Positions 16,423 to 24,634 of a stretch of 64,000 nt of DNA are shown one piece after another; position 1 is the first letter of the stretch, and each line of letters begins with the position of its first letter. The stretch lies in contig DATKAE010000110.1 in the NCBI GenBank assembly GCA_035498405.1, positions 1 to 64,000 on the forward strand, written 5' to 3'. Source of the DNA: DATBFU01 sp035498405. GTDB lineage: Bacteria > Acidobacteriota > Thermoanaerobaculia > UBA5066 > Gp7-AA6. The translations under genes and the position numbers were made by a program. The notes under the pieces were generated by a model. It was not told the DNA's origin. It ran no database searches and was given only the letters and a program-made list of their open reading frames with translations.

Positions 16423-17570
16423 CCGCCCCTTTCGACTTCTCCGCCGCCAACCTCGACCGCGAGTTCCCGGTCCGCCTGAACCTCGTCTACTTCAACCACG
16501 CGGCCGTGGCACCCCTGCCGCGCCGTGTGGCCGAAGCCATCGTCGCGCACGTCGAAAACGCTCGGGATCGCGGGGCGGCCGACTGGCGCAAGTGGTACGG
16601 CATGATCGAGAGGACGCGCGAGAAGGCCGCGGCGTTTCTCGGGGCCGCGCGCTCGGAGATCTCCTTTCTCCCCTCGACCAGCTGGGCCTTGAACCTCGTC
16701 GCGCGCAGTTTCGATTGGAAGCCGGGCGACAACGTCGTCGGCGACGACATGGAGTTTCCGTCGAACTTCTATCCCTGGCAGCTGCTCGCCAGGCAGGGAG
16801 TCGAGCATCGTCTGGCGCGAAACCGCGACGGCCGCATCACACGGGACGACATCGCGCGGATGGTCGACTCACGGACACGCCTCGTGGCCGTTTCGTGGGT
16901 GGCCTTCCACAACGGCTTCGTCTACCCGATCCGGGAGATCGGAGAATTTTGCCGGGAGCGAGGAATTCTCCTCGTCGTCGATGCCATCCAGGGACTGGGG
17001 GCGATTCCCTTCGATGCCTCGAAGATGATGGTCGACGTCTTCGCCGCCGACGCCCACAAGTGGCTGCTCGGGCCCGAGACCTGCACGCTCTTCTACGTCG
17101 GGGAAAATGCCCGGGACCGTCTCCCACCGCCGTTCGCCGGGTGGTGGAACATTCGCTCCCAGGAGGATGAGGCGGGATTCCTGGATTATGGAGGAAACTT
17201 TCACGCCGGGGGCCGGCGATACGAGCCGGGCAGTCTCCCGACGGCGCAGCTCGCCGGGCTCGAGGCGTCAGTGGATTTCCTCCAGGAAATGAGCGTGCCG
17301 ACGGTTCACGACCGGATCCTGGAATTGGTCGGGGCACTGCAAGCGGGGCTCGAGGCTCGCGGCTGGCGGATCGCCTCGCCGCAACCCCTTGCTTCCGGCA
17401 TCCTCGCCGCCGTGCCGCCCTCTCTCTCGGCCCGCGCCGCGGCAAAGGCTCTCGAAAGCCGCGGCGTCATCGTCGCACCCCGCGAGGGGGCCGTGCGCTT
17501 TTCTCCGCACGCCGGCAACGATCACGCCGAAGTCGAGCGAGCCCTCGCGGCCATCGACGAGATCGGCTGA
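16419..17570 (+). CDS. Class V aminotransferase-fold PLP enzyme
   Basis: 383 residues from GTG 16419, which overlaps the TGA of the peptidase gene in a GTGA junction; a TTG at 16413 is the other candidate. The fold is that of cysteine desulfurase/kynureninase-like enzymes: YFNHAAVAPLP at the N terminus, SWVAFHNGFVYPI, VVDAIQGLG (PLP-ring Asp) and the Schiff-base lysine in ADAHKWLLGPE. GGRRYEPGSLP supplies the phosphate or substrate Arg. It could be an isopenicillin-N-epimerase-like transaminase or a desulfurase; no active-site cysteine loop is obvious, so the former group is favoured. Coupling to a peptidase suggests it acts on a released amino acid. Confidence 0.85.
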   Translation: MTAPFDFSAANLDREFPVRLNLVYFNHAAVAPLPRRVAEAIVAHVENARDRGAADWRKWYGMIERTREKAAAFLGAARSEISFLPSTSWALNLVARSFDWKPGDNVVGDDMEFPSNFYPWQLLARQGVEHRLARNRDGRITRDDIARMVDSRTRLVAVSWVAFHNGFVYPIREIGEFCRERGILLVVDAIQGLGAIPFDASKMMVDVFAADAHKWLLGPETCTLFYVGENARDRLPPPFAGWWNIRSQEDEAGFLDYGGNFHAGGRRYEPGSLPTAQLAGLEASVDFLQEMSVPTVHDRILELVGALQAGLEARGWRIASPQPLASGILAAVPPSLSARAAAKALESRGVIVAPREGAVRFSPHAGNDHAEVERALAAIDEIG

Positions 17571-17577
17571 AGGAAGG

Positions 17578-19104
17578 CTAGAAAATCCTCTCGGGCCGGC
17601 CTCCCGCGCGCTCGAGGATGCGGGTGATCAGCTTCCTGCCGGCGAGATCGAAGACCGCCATCTGGCCGTGCGAAGCATCGAAGAGCGTCCCGTTCCAAAC
17701 CACGAACCGGCGCCGGGACGGCTGGGGGTTCCCTCCGGAAGCGGAAGCGGCAGGGACCACCTCCTCGACAGCCGGAACCTCCGGGAGCCCGAGAAACGTG
17801 CCGCCGGCCGGGCGGAAGAAGAGTCGCTCCCGATGTGCCCCGGCTGCCTGACGCGGCGCCGTCCCGGCCACTCCCGTCACGAAGAGGAGGTTCCCGACTC
17901 GATCGGCGAACAGATCGCCCGTCGAGGGGAATGCCCCGGGCTCGAGCAAGATCGTCGGTTCCTTCACACCGGCCGTCAGCAGAAGAACGCCCTTCCTCGC
18001 CGCCACGGCGATCGCATCGGCGGAGAGCAGGCAGCCACTTCGGATTTCGTCGAGCGTCCAGCGGTCCGTTTCGGAAGGGGCTTTTCCGTCGAGGCGGTAT
18101 CGGACCAGCAGGCTGGAATCCGCAAACGCCGCTGCCTCACCCCGGATGCCGAGCAGGGCCTTTGTGTCATTGAGAGCGACTTCCGCCGTCGCCGCCCCCG
18201 AGAGATCTCTTCGAACGAGCTTCACCCCGCGACCCGGGCCCGGGCCCCCCTCCCGAATCCACAGGGAGCCTTCCGCTGTGAGTGCCTCGAGAATCCCGTC
18301 GAAGTGCCGCACCTCTCCTGCAGCCTTCAAGTCTGCGTCGCGCACCGACAGGTCAAAGCCGCGGCTTGCGCCGATCGCGAACAGCAGCCTCCCATCGGAA
18401 AGGACGACGCCATCGATGGGAGGTCCGGACAATGGCGTGACTGCGCCGATCCTTCCGTCCACCAGCCGGGCCGCCCATCCGGAAGCCTCGCGGGAGGCCG
18501 GGTTCCGCGGGTCGAGCGGAGTTTCGGCACGACCGAGGACGATCGGCGGGCCTCCCCCGGGATCGGCGAGCAGAGCCGCGACGACACCGAGCGCATCGCC
18601 CGTCTGCGTCGCCGACTCGACCCAGACGTCGCCCAGGGCTCCGCGCCGCAGGGCGAGGATCACGCGAGCTCCCCTCCGAATCCGCGACACGGTGGAGTCC
18701 GGAATCGCGAACTCCCTCGGAACCAGCGGCTCGGCCTTGACGCCGCCGGCGTACGGAGCCGCCTTGATTCGCGCGGGGATGTCGAGTGTCGCCTCGTTCC
18801 ATTCGTGTCCACCCGTCTGCGCACCCGCGAAGGTCCATTCCCCGCCGCTCTTCCGGTAGCGCAGCACGACATCCGACCCGGGCGAGAACCTCTTCTCGTC
18901 TACCTCGCGCGACTCGAGCACCTCGCCTGAGAGCATCAGCCTCGGGCCGGAATAGGACGTGCCATCGATCGCTCGGGCCGAGGCGCCGATCTCGACGCGG
19001 GTCGACTGGTCCCCCCCGCGATTCCGCTCGCCGGCTAGGACGATGAGCGCGAGCAGGACTGGCGGCGCGAGCGCCGCCACGCGCAGGGCCGTTTGCTTCC
19101 TCAT
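17578..19104 (-). CDS. GDYXXLXY-like exported protein with long C-terminal extension
   Basis: 508 residues from ATG 19104, overlapping the stop of the DUF2157 gene (ATGA). An N-terminal membrane segment or signal (residues 7-24) precedes PGSDVVLRYRK at about 75-85, which I read as a variant of the GDYXXLXY motif (GSDVVLRY). GDYXXLXY proteins are usually about 170-200 residues and are encoded next to DUF2157 membrane proteins, as here. The remaining 320 residues are beta-rich with repeated short strands and no motif I know, so this is a family member with an added domain. Function unknown; the pairing makes an envelope role likely. Confidence 0.7.
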   Translation of the reverse strand: MRKQTALRVAALAPPVLLALIVLAGERNRGGDQSTRVEIGASARAIDGTSYSGPRLMLSGEVLESREVDEKRFSPGSDVVLRYRKSGGEWTFAGAQTGGHEWNEATLDIPARIKAAPYAGGVKAEPLVPREFAIPDSTVSRIRRGARVILALRRGALGDVWVESATQTGDALGVVAALLADPGGGPPIVLGRAETPLDPRNPASREASGWAARLVDGRIGAVTPLSGPPIDGVVLSDGRLLFAIGASRGFDLSVRDADLKAAGEVRHFDGILEALTAEGSLWIREGGPGPGRGVKLVRRDLSGAATAEVALNDTKALLGIRGEAAAFADSSLLVRYRLDGKAPSETDRWTLDEIRSGCLLSADAIAVAARKGVLLLTAGVKEPTILLEPGAFPSTGDLFADRVGNLLFVTGVAGTAPRQAAGAHRERLFFRPAGGTFLGLPEVPAVEEVVPAASASGGNPQPSRRRFVVWNGTLFDASHGQMAVFDLAGRKLITRILERAGGRPERIF

Positions 19105-20306
19105 GCCCCCTCCCCGATCCGGCGGATGAGGCGCCTCCGGACCCGCTCGAGCGCAATCCCTCCCGAGATCAGAAGCAGGCCCATCAAACCGAAGAAATAG
19201 ACCGCGGGCATCTCCTCCCAGAACCACTCGGAGAATCGGGAAAAGACGTCGATCGCGAAGAAGACGACCGACACGTTGATGACGGCCGCGGAGCCGATGT
19301 GAACGCCGAACAGGGCGCCGGCGATCGTCACGAGAGTAAAGAGGACCGTATCCACCCACGAGCGTTCATAGAATCGCCCGGGCCAGAGGGAGGAGAGGGC
19401 GACTAAAAGCAGCATCGAGTAGAGCGGGATCACTGCGGCGCGCGCGAAGGAGTCCTCGCCGCGCCGTCGCCTCGCCGCGACGGCCAGCAGGGCGAGCGCC
19501 AGCAGAAACGGGGTGAAAAGCACGAGCCAGGCGCCGAGGACTGTGCCCGTCGGCCGGGGCTGGTGGAAGTCGAACGCCTTGAGCGACAGCGCATAGAGCG
19601 CGAGCTCCGCGATCAGCGTGCCGGCCGCGAGCAGGTGCCCGGCCAGGCGCCGGGAAAGCCTTCCCGCCAGCAGGCCCCCCAGGATGATGACCAGACCCAA
19701 CCCCACGAAGGGCAGCGGCCGCTCGATGGCGATCCAGGTCCAGCCCCACCCGGCGTAGACCTCGAAGCCGAAAGCGACCGAAAGCGTGATCACCGCGGCC
19801 CACAGGAGCAGCGCGGAGTCGGCAAGGAACGCCATGACTCCGAAGAGTCCCGCCTCGACGAACGACAAAATCGCGTGGCGCGGGTGAAAGTCGTAGGCCT
19901 CCAAAAGCAGTTGGGTGGCGGAGAGCGTGGCGATCGCGGTCAGTGTCAGGAACACCCTTCCGAGCGCAGGGAAGCGGCGCCGCCCGGACTGAAGGAAGAA
20001 AAGGCCCACCAGAGCCAGTGCCGCCGGGATGCCGAGGGAGAGCAGCACCCTCGTCCACCGGCCCCAGTCTCCCCACTCGCGCGCGAACCAAACCGCCAGG
20101 GCGGCCGCCATGGCCGCCGTACCGAGCGACAGGAGGATCCAGACGCCCGCGGAGAATCGTGACTTCGTATCATCCTCGCGGGCCCGGGCGGGCCCGTACG
20201 TGATGGCGAGGTCGGCGAGGATGCGATCCCGCTGTGCATCATCGAGCAGTCCGGCCCTGCTCCAGTCCCGGACGTGGGCCTCGAGAACCTGCCGAATGTC
20301 GGACAT
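19101..20306 (-). CDS. DUF2157 multi-pass membrane protein
   Basis: 401 residues from ATG 20306. A 60-residue cytoplasmic helical region (MSDIRQVLEAHVRDWSRAGL, LDDAQRDRILADL) typical of DUF2157 is followed by about eleven or twelve hydrophobic helices. DUF2157 proteins commonly sit beside GDYXXLXY proteins. No transport or enzyme motif is visible. Its 3' end is coupled to the GDYXXLXY-like gene by an ATGA overlap, so the two products probably form one membrane complex. Confidence 0.82.
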   Translation of the reverse strand: MSDIRQVLEAHVRDWSRAGLLDDAQRDRILADLAITYGPARAREDDTKSRFSAGVWILLSLGTAAMAAALAVWFAREWGDWGRWTRVLLSLGIPAALALVGLFFLQSGRRRFPALGRVFLTLTAIATLSATQLLLEAYDFHPRHAILSFVEAGLFGVMAFLADSALLLWAAVITLSVAFGFEVYAGWGWTWIAIERPLPFVGLGLVIILGGLLAGRLSRRLAGHLLAAGTLIAELALYALSLKAFDFHQPRPTGTVLGAWLVLFTPFLLALALLAVAARRRRGEDSFARAAVIPLYSMLLLVALSSLWPGRFYERSWVDTVLFTLVTIAGALFGVHIGSAAVINVSVVFFAIDVFSRFSEWFWEEMPAVYFFGLMGLLLISGGIALERVRRRLIRRIGEGA

Positions 20307-20392
20307 GTTTTTTTGGGTTCGGACGCCTCTGACAAGGAGACGCCCGCGAGGTCGGAAAGTCAACCCGAAGCCGGGGAAAGGCGCTGTATGGG

Positions 20393-20611
20393 TCACGCTG
20401 GCGAGCGTGTCTTGATCAGCAACTCGACGTCAATACTCTCGAAGAGACCAGAAGTAGCCGCTGTCCGAGGTCTGTGGCGCCGCATGGACCCACCCCCGCT
20501 CGTGCCCGGGTGCACTGCCGGCCAAGGAGACCCGCAGCGGGAACCGGCTGGCGTTCACACACAGCGTGGTCGCGTTCGCGGTGCAGACCTCCGGCCGGGC
20601 GAATTGAAAAA
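20393..20611 (-). pseudogene. Frameshifted remnant of a secreted 'TSDSGYFW' domain
   Basis: On the minus strand the frame from about 20611 reads EVCTANATTLCVNASRFPLRVSLAG split by a short gap from AAPQTSDSGYFW, then meets TAG-free but wrong-frame SLREY and a stop at 20430. Shifting by one base just after the Trp codon restores FESIDVELLIK and a stop at 20393. This is the conserved domain 'C...ATTLCLN..RF.V.V.W....G....TSDTGYFWFF....VEL..K' seen in secreted Acidobacterial proteins. One extra base (TCTCTTC where TTCTTC is expected) broke it, and no signal peptide or start is visible upstream. It is a decayed fragment. Confidence 0.6.
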
Positions 20612-20759
20612 CGCTGCCTCTCCTCGTGCCGGCATTGAGCGCCGGAGGAGATTCAGGGCGATCGCGACGACGTTCACGACGCGGCCATCTTGCGAACGCG
20701 CCTCTTGCTGATATTCTGACGCGGGCAGGGGGTTTCGGCCCCATGGCACGGAGGTGGTG
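20612..20759. other. Non-coding stretch before the pseudokinase
   Basis: Together with the relic at 20393-20611 this is the only inter-gene region above 300 bases. It has no convincing start or signal peptide on either strand and no tRNA-like fold that I can see. GGAGG at 20750-20754 is the ribosome binding site of the pseudokinase gene. The promoter for that gene must lie here, but I cannot point to specific -35/-10 boxes. Confidence 0.5.
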
Positions 20760-21887
20760 GTGAGCTCGACCGTCCCGCCAGGCCGACTGGAGCGTCGGAA
20801 GCAGCGCACCCCTCCGCCCGCCGACGGGCTCCTGCCGATCCCTCCACCCCTGACGCAAAACCTGCCGCGGCGTTTCGGCGACTACCTCGTCACCTCGGAG
20901 CTCTCGCGTGACGCGCTCGGCCGCGTCTTCCGGGCCATCGACGTCTCGGGCAACGGCGAGTTCGTGCGGCTGCGCATCTTCGACACGCGGCGCGTCGACG
21001 CGCCGATGCTGATCGACGCGATCGAAGCGAGCCGGGCGATGCGGCCGCTGCTCTCCAGCCCGTTTGCCGCGCGCGGTGAGCGCGCCGGCGCCGTGGACCG
21101 GTTGCCCTATCTGGCCTGGAAGGAAACGCACGGCTGGACCCTCGACGTCTTGATCCGCGGCTTCCGCGCCTTCGGCTCGCGCCTGCCCGCCTCCCACGCG
21201 CTTCTCATCGCCGACCGCGTCGCCGCGGCGCTCGACGCCGCTCACGGCACGCACTTCGAGGGTCGCCCGATCGGGCACGGCCTTCTCTGGCCGGGCTTCG
21301 TCTCGATCGGCGCCGACGGTGAAATCTTCGTGGCGGGCTTCGGTCTGGCCCCGGGGATCTTCCCGACCCTCGAAGAGCCGGCGCTCGAGAAGGACATCGC
21401 GCCCTACATCGCGCCGGAGGAGCGCCTGCGTCCGCGAGTCGCGCCGCAGGCGGACATCTATTCCGTGGGAGCGATCCTGCTGGAGATGTTGACCGAGCGG
21501 ACTCCCGCCTCCGAGACGCAGCCCGTGTCGATCCGGAAAGAAGACGGCCTTCCGGAGGACGTGGTGCAGCTGCTCCGCGGAGCGCTGGCCAAGCCGGCTC
21601 TTCGATTCACTTCGATGGGGGCGTTTCGGCGCGAGCTCGGCCGCGTCATCGTCGCCGGCCGCTACTCCCCGTCGAGCTTCGCCCTGGGACAAGTTCTCTC
21701 TCTGCGCCTCGGGCCGCAAAGCATGCACCACGCCGAGGCGGCGGCCCTGGCCGAGGACGCCAAGCGCCGGATGGCGCCGACGCGGCCCCGGGTCGGCCCG
21801 CCCGGCGCGGGGCCCGCTGCGCCGGATCACGACGAGGAAGTCGAATCGGTCCTGCGCAACTTCTGGAGCCGCGCGGAGACGACGTAG
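20760..21887 (+). CDS. Protein kinase-fold pseudokinase
   Basis: 375 residues from GTG 20760, chosen because GGAGG at 20750 is five bases away; two other GTGs lie in the same run. The fold follows Ser/Thr kinases: FGDYLVTSELSRDALGRVFRA (altered glycine loop), a hinge, then the region that should hold HRDLKPxN reads IGHGLLWPGFV, and DFG reads AGFGLA. The beta-3 lysine is replaced (VRLRIFD). Structural residues are kept: YIAPEE for APE and ADIYSVGAILLEML for the F-helix Asp. All three catalytic residues are lost, so it should bind a partner rather than phosphorylate. A helical C-terminal tail carries EVESVLRNFW. No transmembrane helix is present. Confidence 0.8.
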   Translation: MSSTVPPGRLERRKQRTPPPADGLLPIPPPLTQNLPRRFGDYLVTSELSRDALGRVFRAIDVSGNGEFVRLRIFDTRRVDAPMLIDAIEASRAMRPLLSSPFAARGERAGAVDRLPYLAWKETHGWTLDVLIRGFRAFGSRLPASHALLIADRVAAALDAAHGTHFEGRPIGHGLLWPGFVSIGADGEIFVAGFGLAPGIFPTLEEPALEKDIAPYIAPEERLRPRVAPQADIYSVGAILLEMLTERTPASETQPVSIRKEDGLPEDVVQLLRGALAKPALRFTSMGAFRRELGRVIVAGRYSPSSFALGQVLSLRLGPQSMHHAEAAALAEDAKRRMAPTRPRVGPPGAGPAAPDHDEEVESVLRNFWSRAETT

Positions 21888-21901
21888 GTCTCGCCCGCCG
21901 A

Positions 21902-21920
21902 CGAGGACAGCATGTCCTCG
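21902..21920. promoter_or_regulatory. 8-bp-arm palindrome between pseudokinase and VWFA genes
   Basis: CGAGGACA-GCA-TGTCCTCG lies 15 bases after the pseudokinase stop and 100 bases before the VWFA gene. It could be a short terminator stem or an operator for the downstream gene. Nothing decides between them. Confidence 0.35.
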
Positions 21921-22019
21921 CTGGAGTCCATCCTCGCGGTTTCCCCTCCGCAACGGCGCGCCATTCCGAGGAGGCAGCGACCTTGCTCATCGTGAGATAA
22001 CTTCCCAGGGAGGCCCTCG

Positions 22020-23690
22020 ATGGAGACCCGGCGCGGCAGGTCCCGGCTGCACGGTCTGGCTCTAACCGCTCTGCTCGCGTCGACGGCCGCCGCCCAGACA
22101 CCCCCAGCCCGGCCAACGCCATTCGTCGAGAGGGTCGAGGTCAACGTCCGAACGGTTCTCGTGCGGATCACGGACAAGAGCGGAAAGGCCCCCTCTCCCC
22201 CACCGGCGCCGCAAGACATCTCCGTTCTGGAGGACGGCACGCCGATGCAAGTCTTGGGCGTCGACCCGGCCCGCCCGCCTGCCGCGATGGAGGCGCCGCC
22301 GCCGGTCGCCGTCAGTCGCGTTACCGAGTCCGCGGCTCCCGCGACGGCGGCTCCGACCTCAATCGGGATTCCGCAGCACCTCTACGTGGATACGACGCTT
22401 CTCGACACCAACTCCGTCACGCGCCTCGCGGCGACATTCGAGAAGAGCCTCGATGCCGTTCTCGCCAACGGGCCCCTCGAGATCGTCGTCGCCGATCCCC
22501 AGCCCCGGCAGGTCCTGGCGTCGACGCGCGACGAACGGGCGATCCGCCCGGCTCTCGTCGACCTCTCGAAGAAGGTATCCGGGAAGCAGGGCCTCGCCCT
22601 GCTCCGTCGCCAAACGATCGATCACATGCGCAACGACCTCTGCCCAAACCTCGAAATGACGACCCGGACGGCGGCGGAACAGGAGCTTCGGATCGTTCAG
22701 GACTCTCTCGAGCGGCTGGTCCGCTGGGCAATCTCGCTCGGCGGCCAGCGGCCGGACGTGGTCTATCTGGCCTCCGACGGATTCGACTCGAACGTCGTCG
22801 AGACCTACAACCAGGTCATTCGCCAGGCCGGTACCGTCGGCGGCAACCCCCTCTGCGCGCCTGCCGATCCCAACCAGGTGACCGCGACGCTTCAGGCCGA
22901 GTTCGCTCCCAAAGGTGAGGAGCTCGTCGGGTCGGCGGCTCGCTCCCTCGCTGCGCTTGGAGTGGAAGCCGTTCCGGTCGCCCTGGGAGGAAACTTCAAG
23001 GACTTCGGCGGCGACGCCTCGACGGCTGGCCAGGATACCTTCAACGCGCCGACGGGGACCATTCCGACATTTGCGCGGCCGATCGAGCCCCTCCGGACCA
23101 TCGCGGAGGCCACGGGCGGCGAAGTCGTTACTTCACCGGGGCGCCTTCCCGCCGTGCTCGAGGGGTACGACAGCTTCTTCGTCGTGTCCTTCCGCTCCGA
23201 GCATCCACCCGATGGGAAGGCGCACGATCTGCGCATCACGACCCGGCGGCCGGGCTGGGAGATCCGCGCGCCCCGCTACCTGGCCGAGGGATCCCGAGAA
23301 TCCGCCGCTCTCGGTTCGACCGTGCGCGCTCTCCACGAGGCCCCGGCCCAGGGGGGAATCCCCGTGCGCCTCTCAATCGACGGTGTCGCCAAGAGCGGCA
23401 AGGAGTATTCGGGCGTCCTGCACGTGGACGCCGATCTCGCGACACTCGTCTCGACGCTCGACCAGCTGCACGGGGGACGTCTCGCCGTGACCATCGCCGT
23501 CCAAGTGGAGGGGGCCCGCGAGCCCTTCACGACCAAACAGGAATTCGACGTCCCGAGCAAACAAGCAGGCTGGGGGGCAGACATTCCGCTGACCTGGCCG
23601 AAGAAGGCGCGCCGGGTGGCGGTGACGATCGAGGAACAGAAGACGGGAGCGCGCGGCACCGCGGCGGTAGCGATCCCTCCCGCCGAGTGA
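22020..23690 (+). CDS. Secreted VWFA-related protein (Acidobacterial type)
   Basis: 556 residues. A signal peptide (LTALLASTAAAQ ends near residue 26) is followed by the strand pair VERVEVNVRTVLVRITDKSGKAP and ISVLEDGTPMQV, which is the entry motif of the VWFA-related Acidobacterial domain. Segment PDVVYLASDGFDS and LAALGVEAVPVAL match the later VWA strands. The canonical metal site DxSxS is absent: the strand reads YVDTTLLDTNSV. A C-terminal beta-domain of about 150 residues follows. It is probably exported and adhesive or structural. The pseudokinase is 133 bases upstream on the same strand, which may mean co-expression. Confidence 0.78.
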   Translation: METRRGRSRLHGLALTALLASTAAAQTPPARPTPFVERVEVNVRTVLVRITDKSGKAPSPPPAPQDISVLEDGTPMQVLGVDPARPPAAMEAPPPVAVSRVTESAAPATAAPTSIGIPQHLYVDTTLLDTNSVTRLAATFEKSLDAVLANGPLEIVVADPQPRQVLASTRDERAIRPALVDLSKKVSGKQGLALLRRQTIDHMRNDLCPNLEMTTRTAAEQELRIVQDSLERLVRWAISLGGQRPDVVYLASDGFDSNVVETYNQVIRQAGTVGGNPLCAPADPNQVTATLQAEFAPKGEELVGSAARSLAALGVEAVPVALGGNFKDFGGDASTAGQDTFNAPTGTIPTFARPIEPLRTIAEATGGEVVTSPGRLPAVLEGYDSFFVVSFRSEHPPDGKAHDLRITTRRPGWEIRAPRYLAEGSRESAALGSTVRALHEAPAQGGIPVRLSIDGVAKSGKEYSGVLHVDADLATLVSTLDQLHGGRLAVTIAVQVEGAREPFTTKQEFDVPSKQAGWGADIPLTWPKKARRVAVTIEEQKTGARGTAAVAIPPAE

Positions 23691-23716
23691 GCCGCGGGCC
23701 CGGCTAAACTCGGGGT

Positions 23717-24634
23717 GTGACGGCACCTTCCGTCCGGTCCCGCTGGAAGCGCCTCTCGACCGAGCGCGTCCACCCGCGCGCGGGGCGGCTCGACCGGCTC
23801 GGCCCGGCGGGAATCGTCGCTCTGATGCAGTCGGAGGACCGGCGCGTTCTCGCCGCTCTTCGGGCCGCGCGGCCCGCGATCGTGCGCGCGGCCGGCATGC
23901 TGCGCGACACGTATCTCCGAGGCCGAAACTGCTACTTCTTCGGCGCCGGGACATCGGGGCGCCTGGCGGTGCTCGAAGCGGCGGAGCTTCCTCCGACTTT
24001 CGGCTCCGATCCGCGCCGTGTCCAGGCCGTCATCGCCGGAGGCCGTTCCGCCGTCTTCCGCTCGCGGGAAGGAGCCGAGGATCGGAGCGAACAAGGCGGC
24101 AAGAGCGCGGACCGAGCGAAACCGGGGGATCTCGTCATCGGCGTCTCGGCGAGCTCGGCGACGGCGTTCGTGCGGGGAGCCCTCTCGCGCGCGCGCAAGC
24201 GGGGCGCCCGCACGGTGCTGGTCACATGCGGCAGCAGCCAGCGGCTCGAACGTCGCGTCGATCTCCTCGTCCGGCTCGACGTCGGACCGGAGGTTCTGGC
24301 CGGCTCGACGAGGCTCAAGGCCGGCACGGCGACGAAGCTCGCCTTGAACCAGATCACCAATTCGGCCTTCGCCTCTGCCGGAAGGGTCTTTGGGCCCTGG
24401 ATGGTGGACTTGCGGGCCGGATCGGCCAAGCTCAAGGATCGGGCCATTCGCATCGTCGCCGCGGCCGCGGGTGTGTCGCCGGGCCAGGCACGGGCGCTCC
24501 TTACGCGTGCGCGCGGAGAGGTCAAGCTCGCGATCGTGATGGGAAGAAGGAAAGCGGCGCCCTCCGAGGCCCGCCGGCGGCTGAACCTCGCGGGCGGCGA
24601 TCTCCGAAAGGCGCTCGGCCTCGTGCCGCGCTAG
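23717..24634 (+). CDS. murQ: N-acetylmuramic acid 6-phosphate etherase
   Basis: 305 residues, standard MurQ length. LSTERVHPRAGRLDRLGPAGIV matches the family opening (TE..N......D). The SIS domain has YFFGAGTSGRLAVLEAAELPPTFG, containing the catalytic Glu of the EAAELPPTFG motif, and EGAEDR, the second acidic site. RLKAGTATKLALNQIT is the conserved later segment. MurQ cleaves the lactyl ether of MurNAc-6-phosphate to give GlcNAc-6-phosphate, a step in peptidoglycan recycling. AmpG and an amino-sugar kinase are encoded 5-8 kb away. It converges on the flavoprotein gene with a four-base overlap. Confidence 0.93.
   Translation: MTAPSVRSRWKRLSTERVHPRAGRLDRLGPAGIVALMQSEDRRVLAALRAARPAIVRAAGMLRDTYLRGRNCYFFGAGTSGRLAVLEAAELPPTFGSDPRRVQAVIAGGRSAVFRSREGAEDRSEQGGKSADRAKPGDLVIGVSASSATAFVRGALSRARKRGARTVLVTCGSSQRLERRVDLLVRLDVGPEVLAGSTRLKAGTATKLALNQITNSAFASAGRVFGPWMVDLRAGSAKLKDRAIRIVAAAAGVSPGQARALLTRARGEVKLAIVMGRRKAAPSEARRRLNLAGGDLRKALGLVPR

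Noticed and set aside
20430..21953. Long minus-strand open frame of 507 codons
   Set aside because: It overlaps the pseudokinase on the other strand. Only its last about 60 codons have protein-like composition, and those are annotated as a relic.
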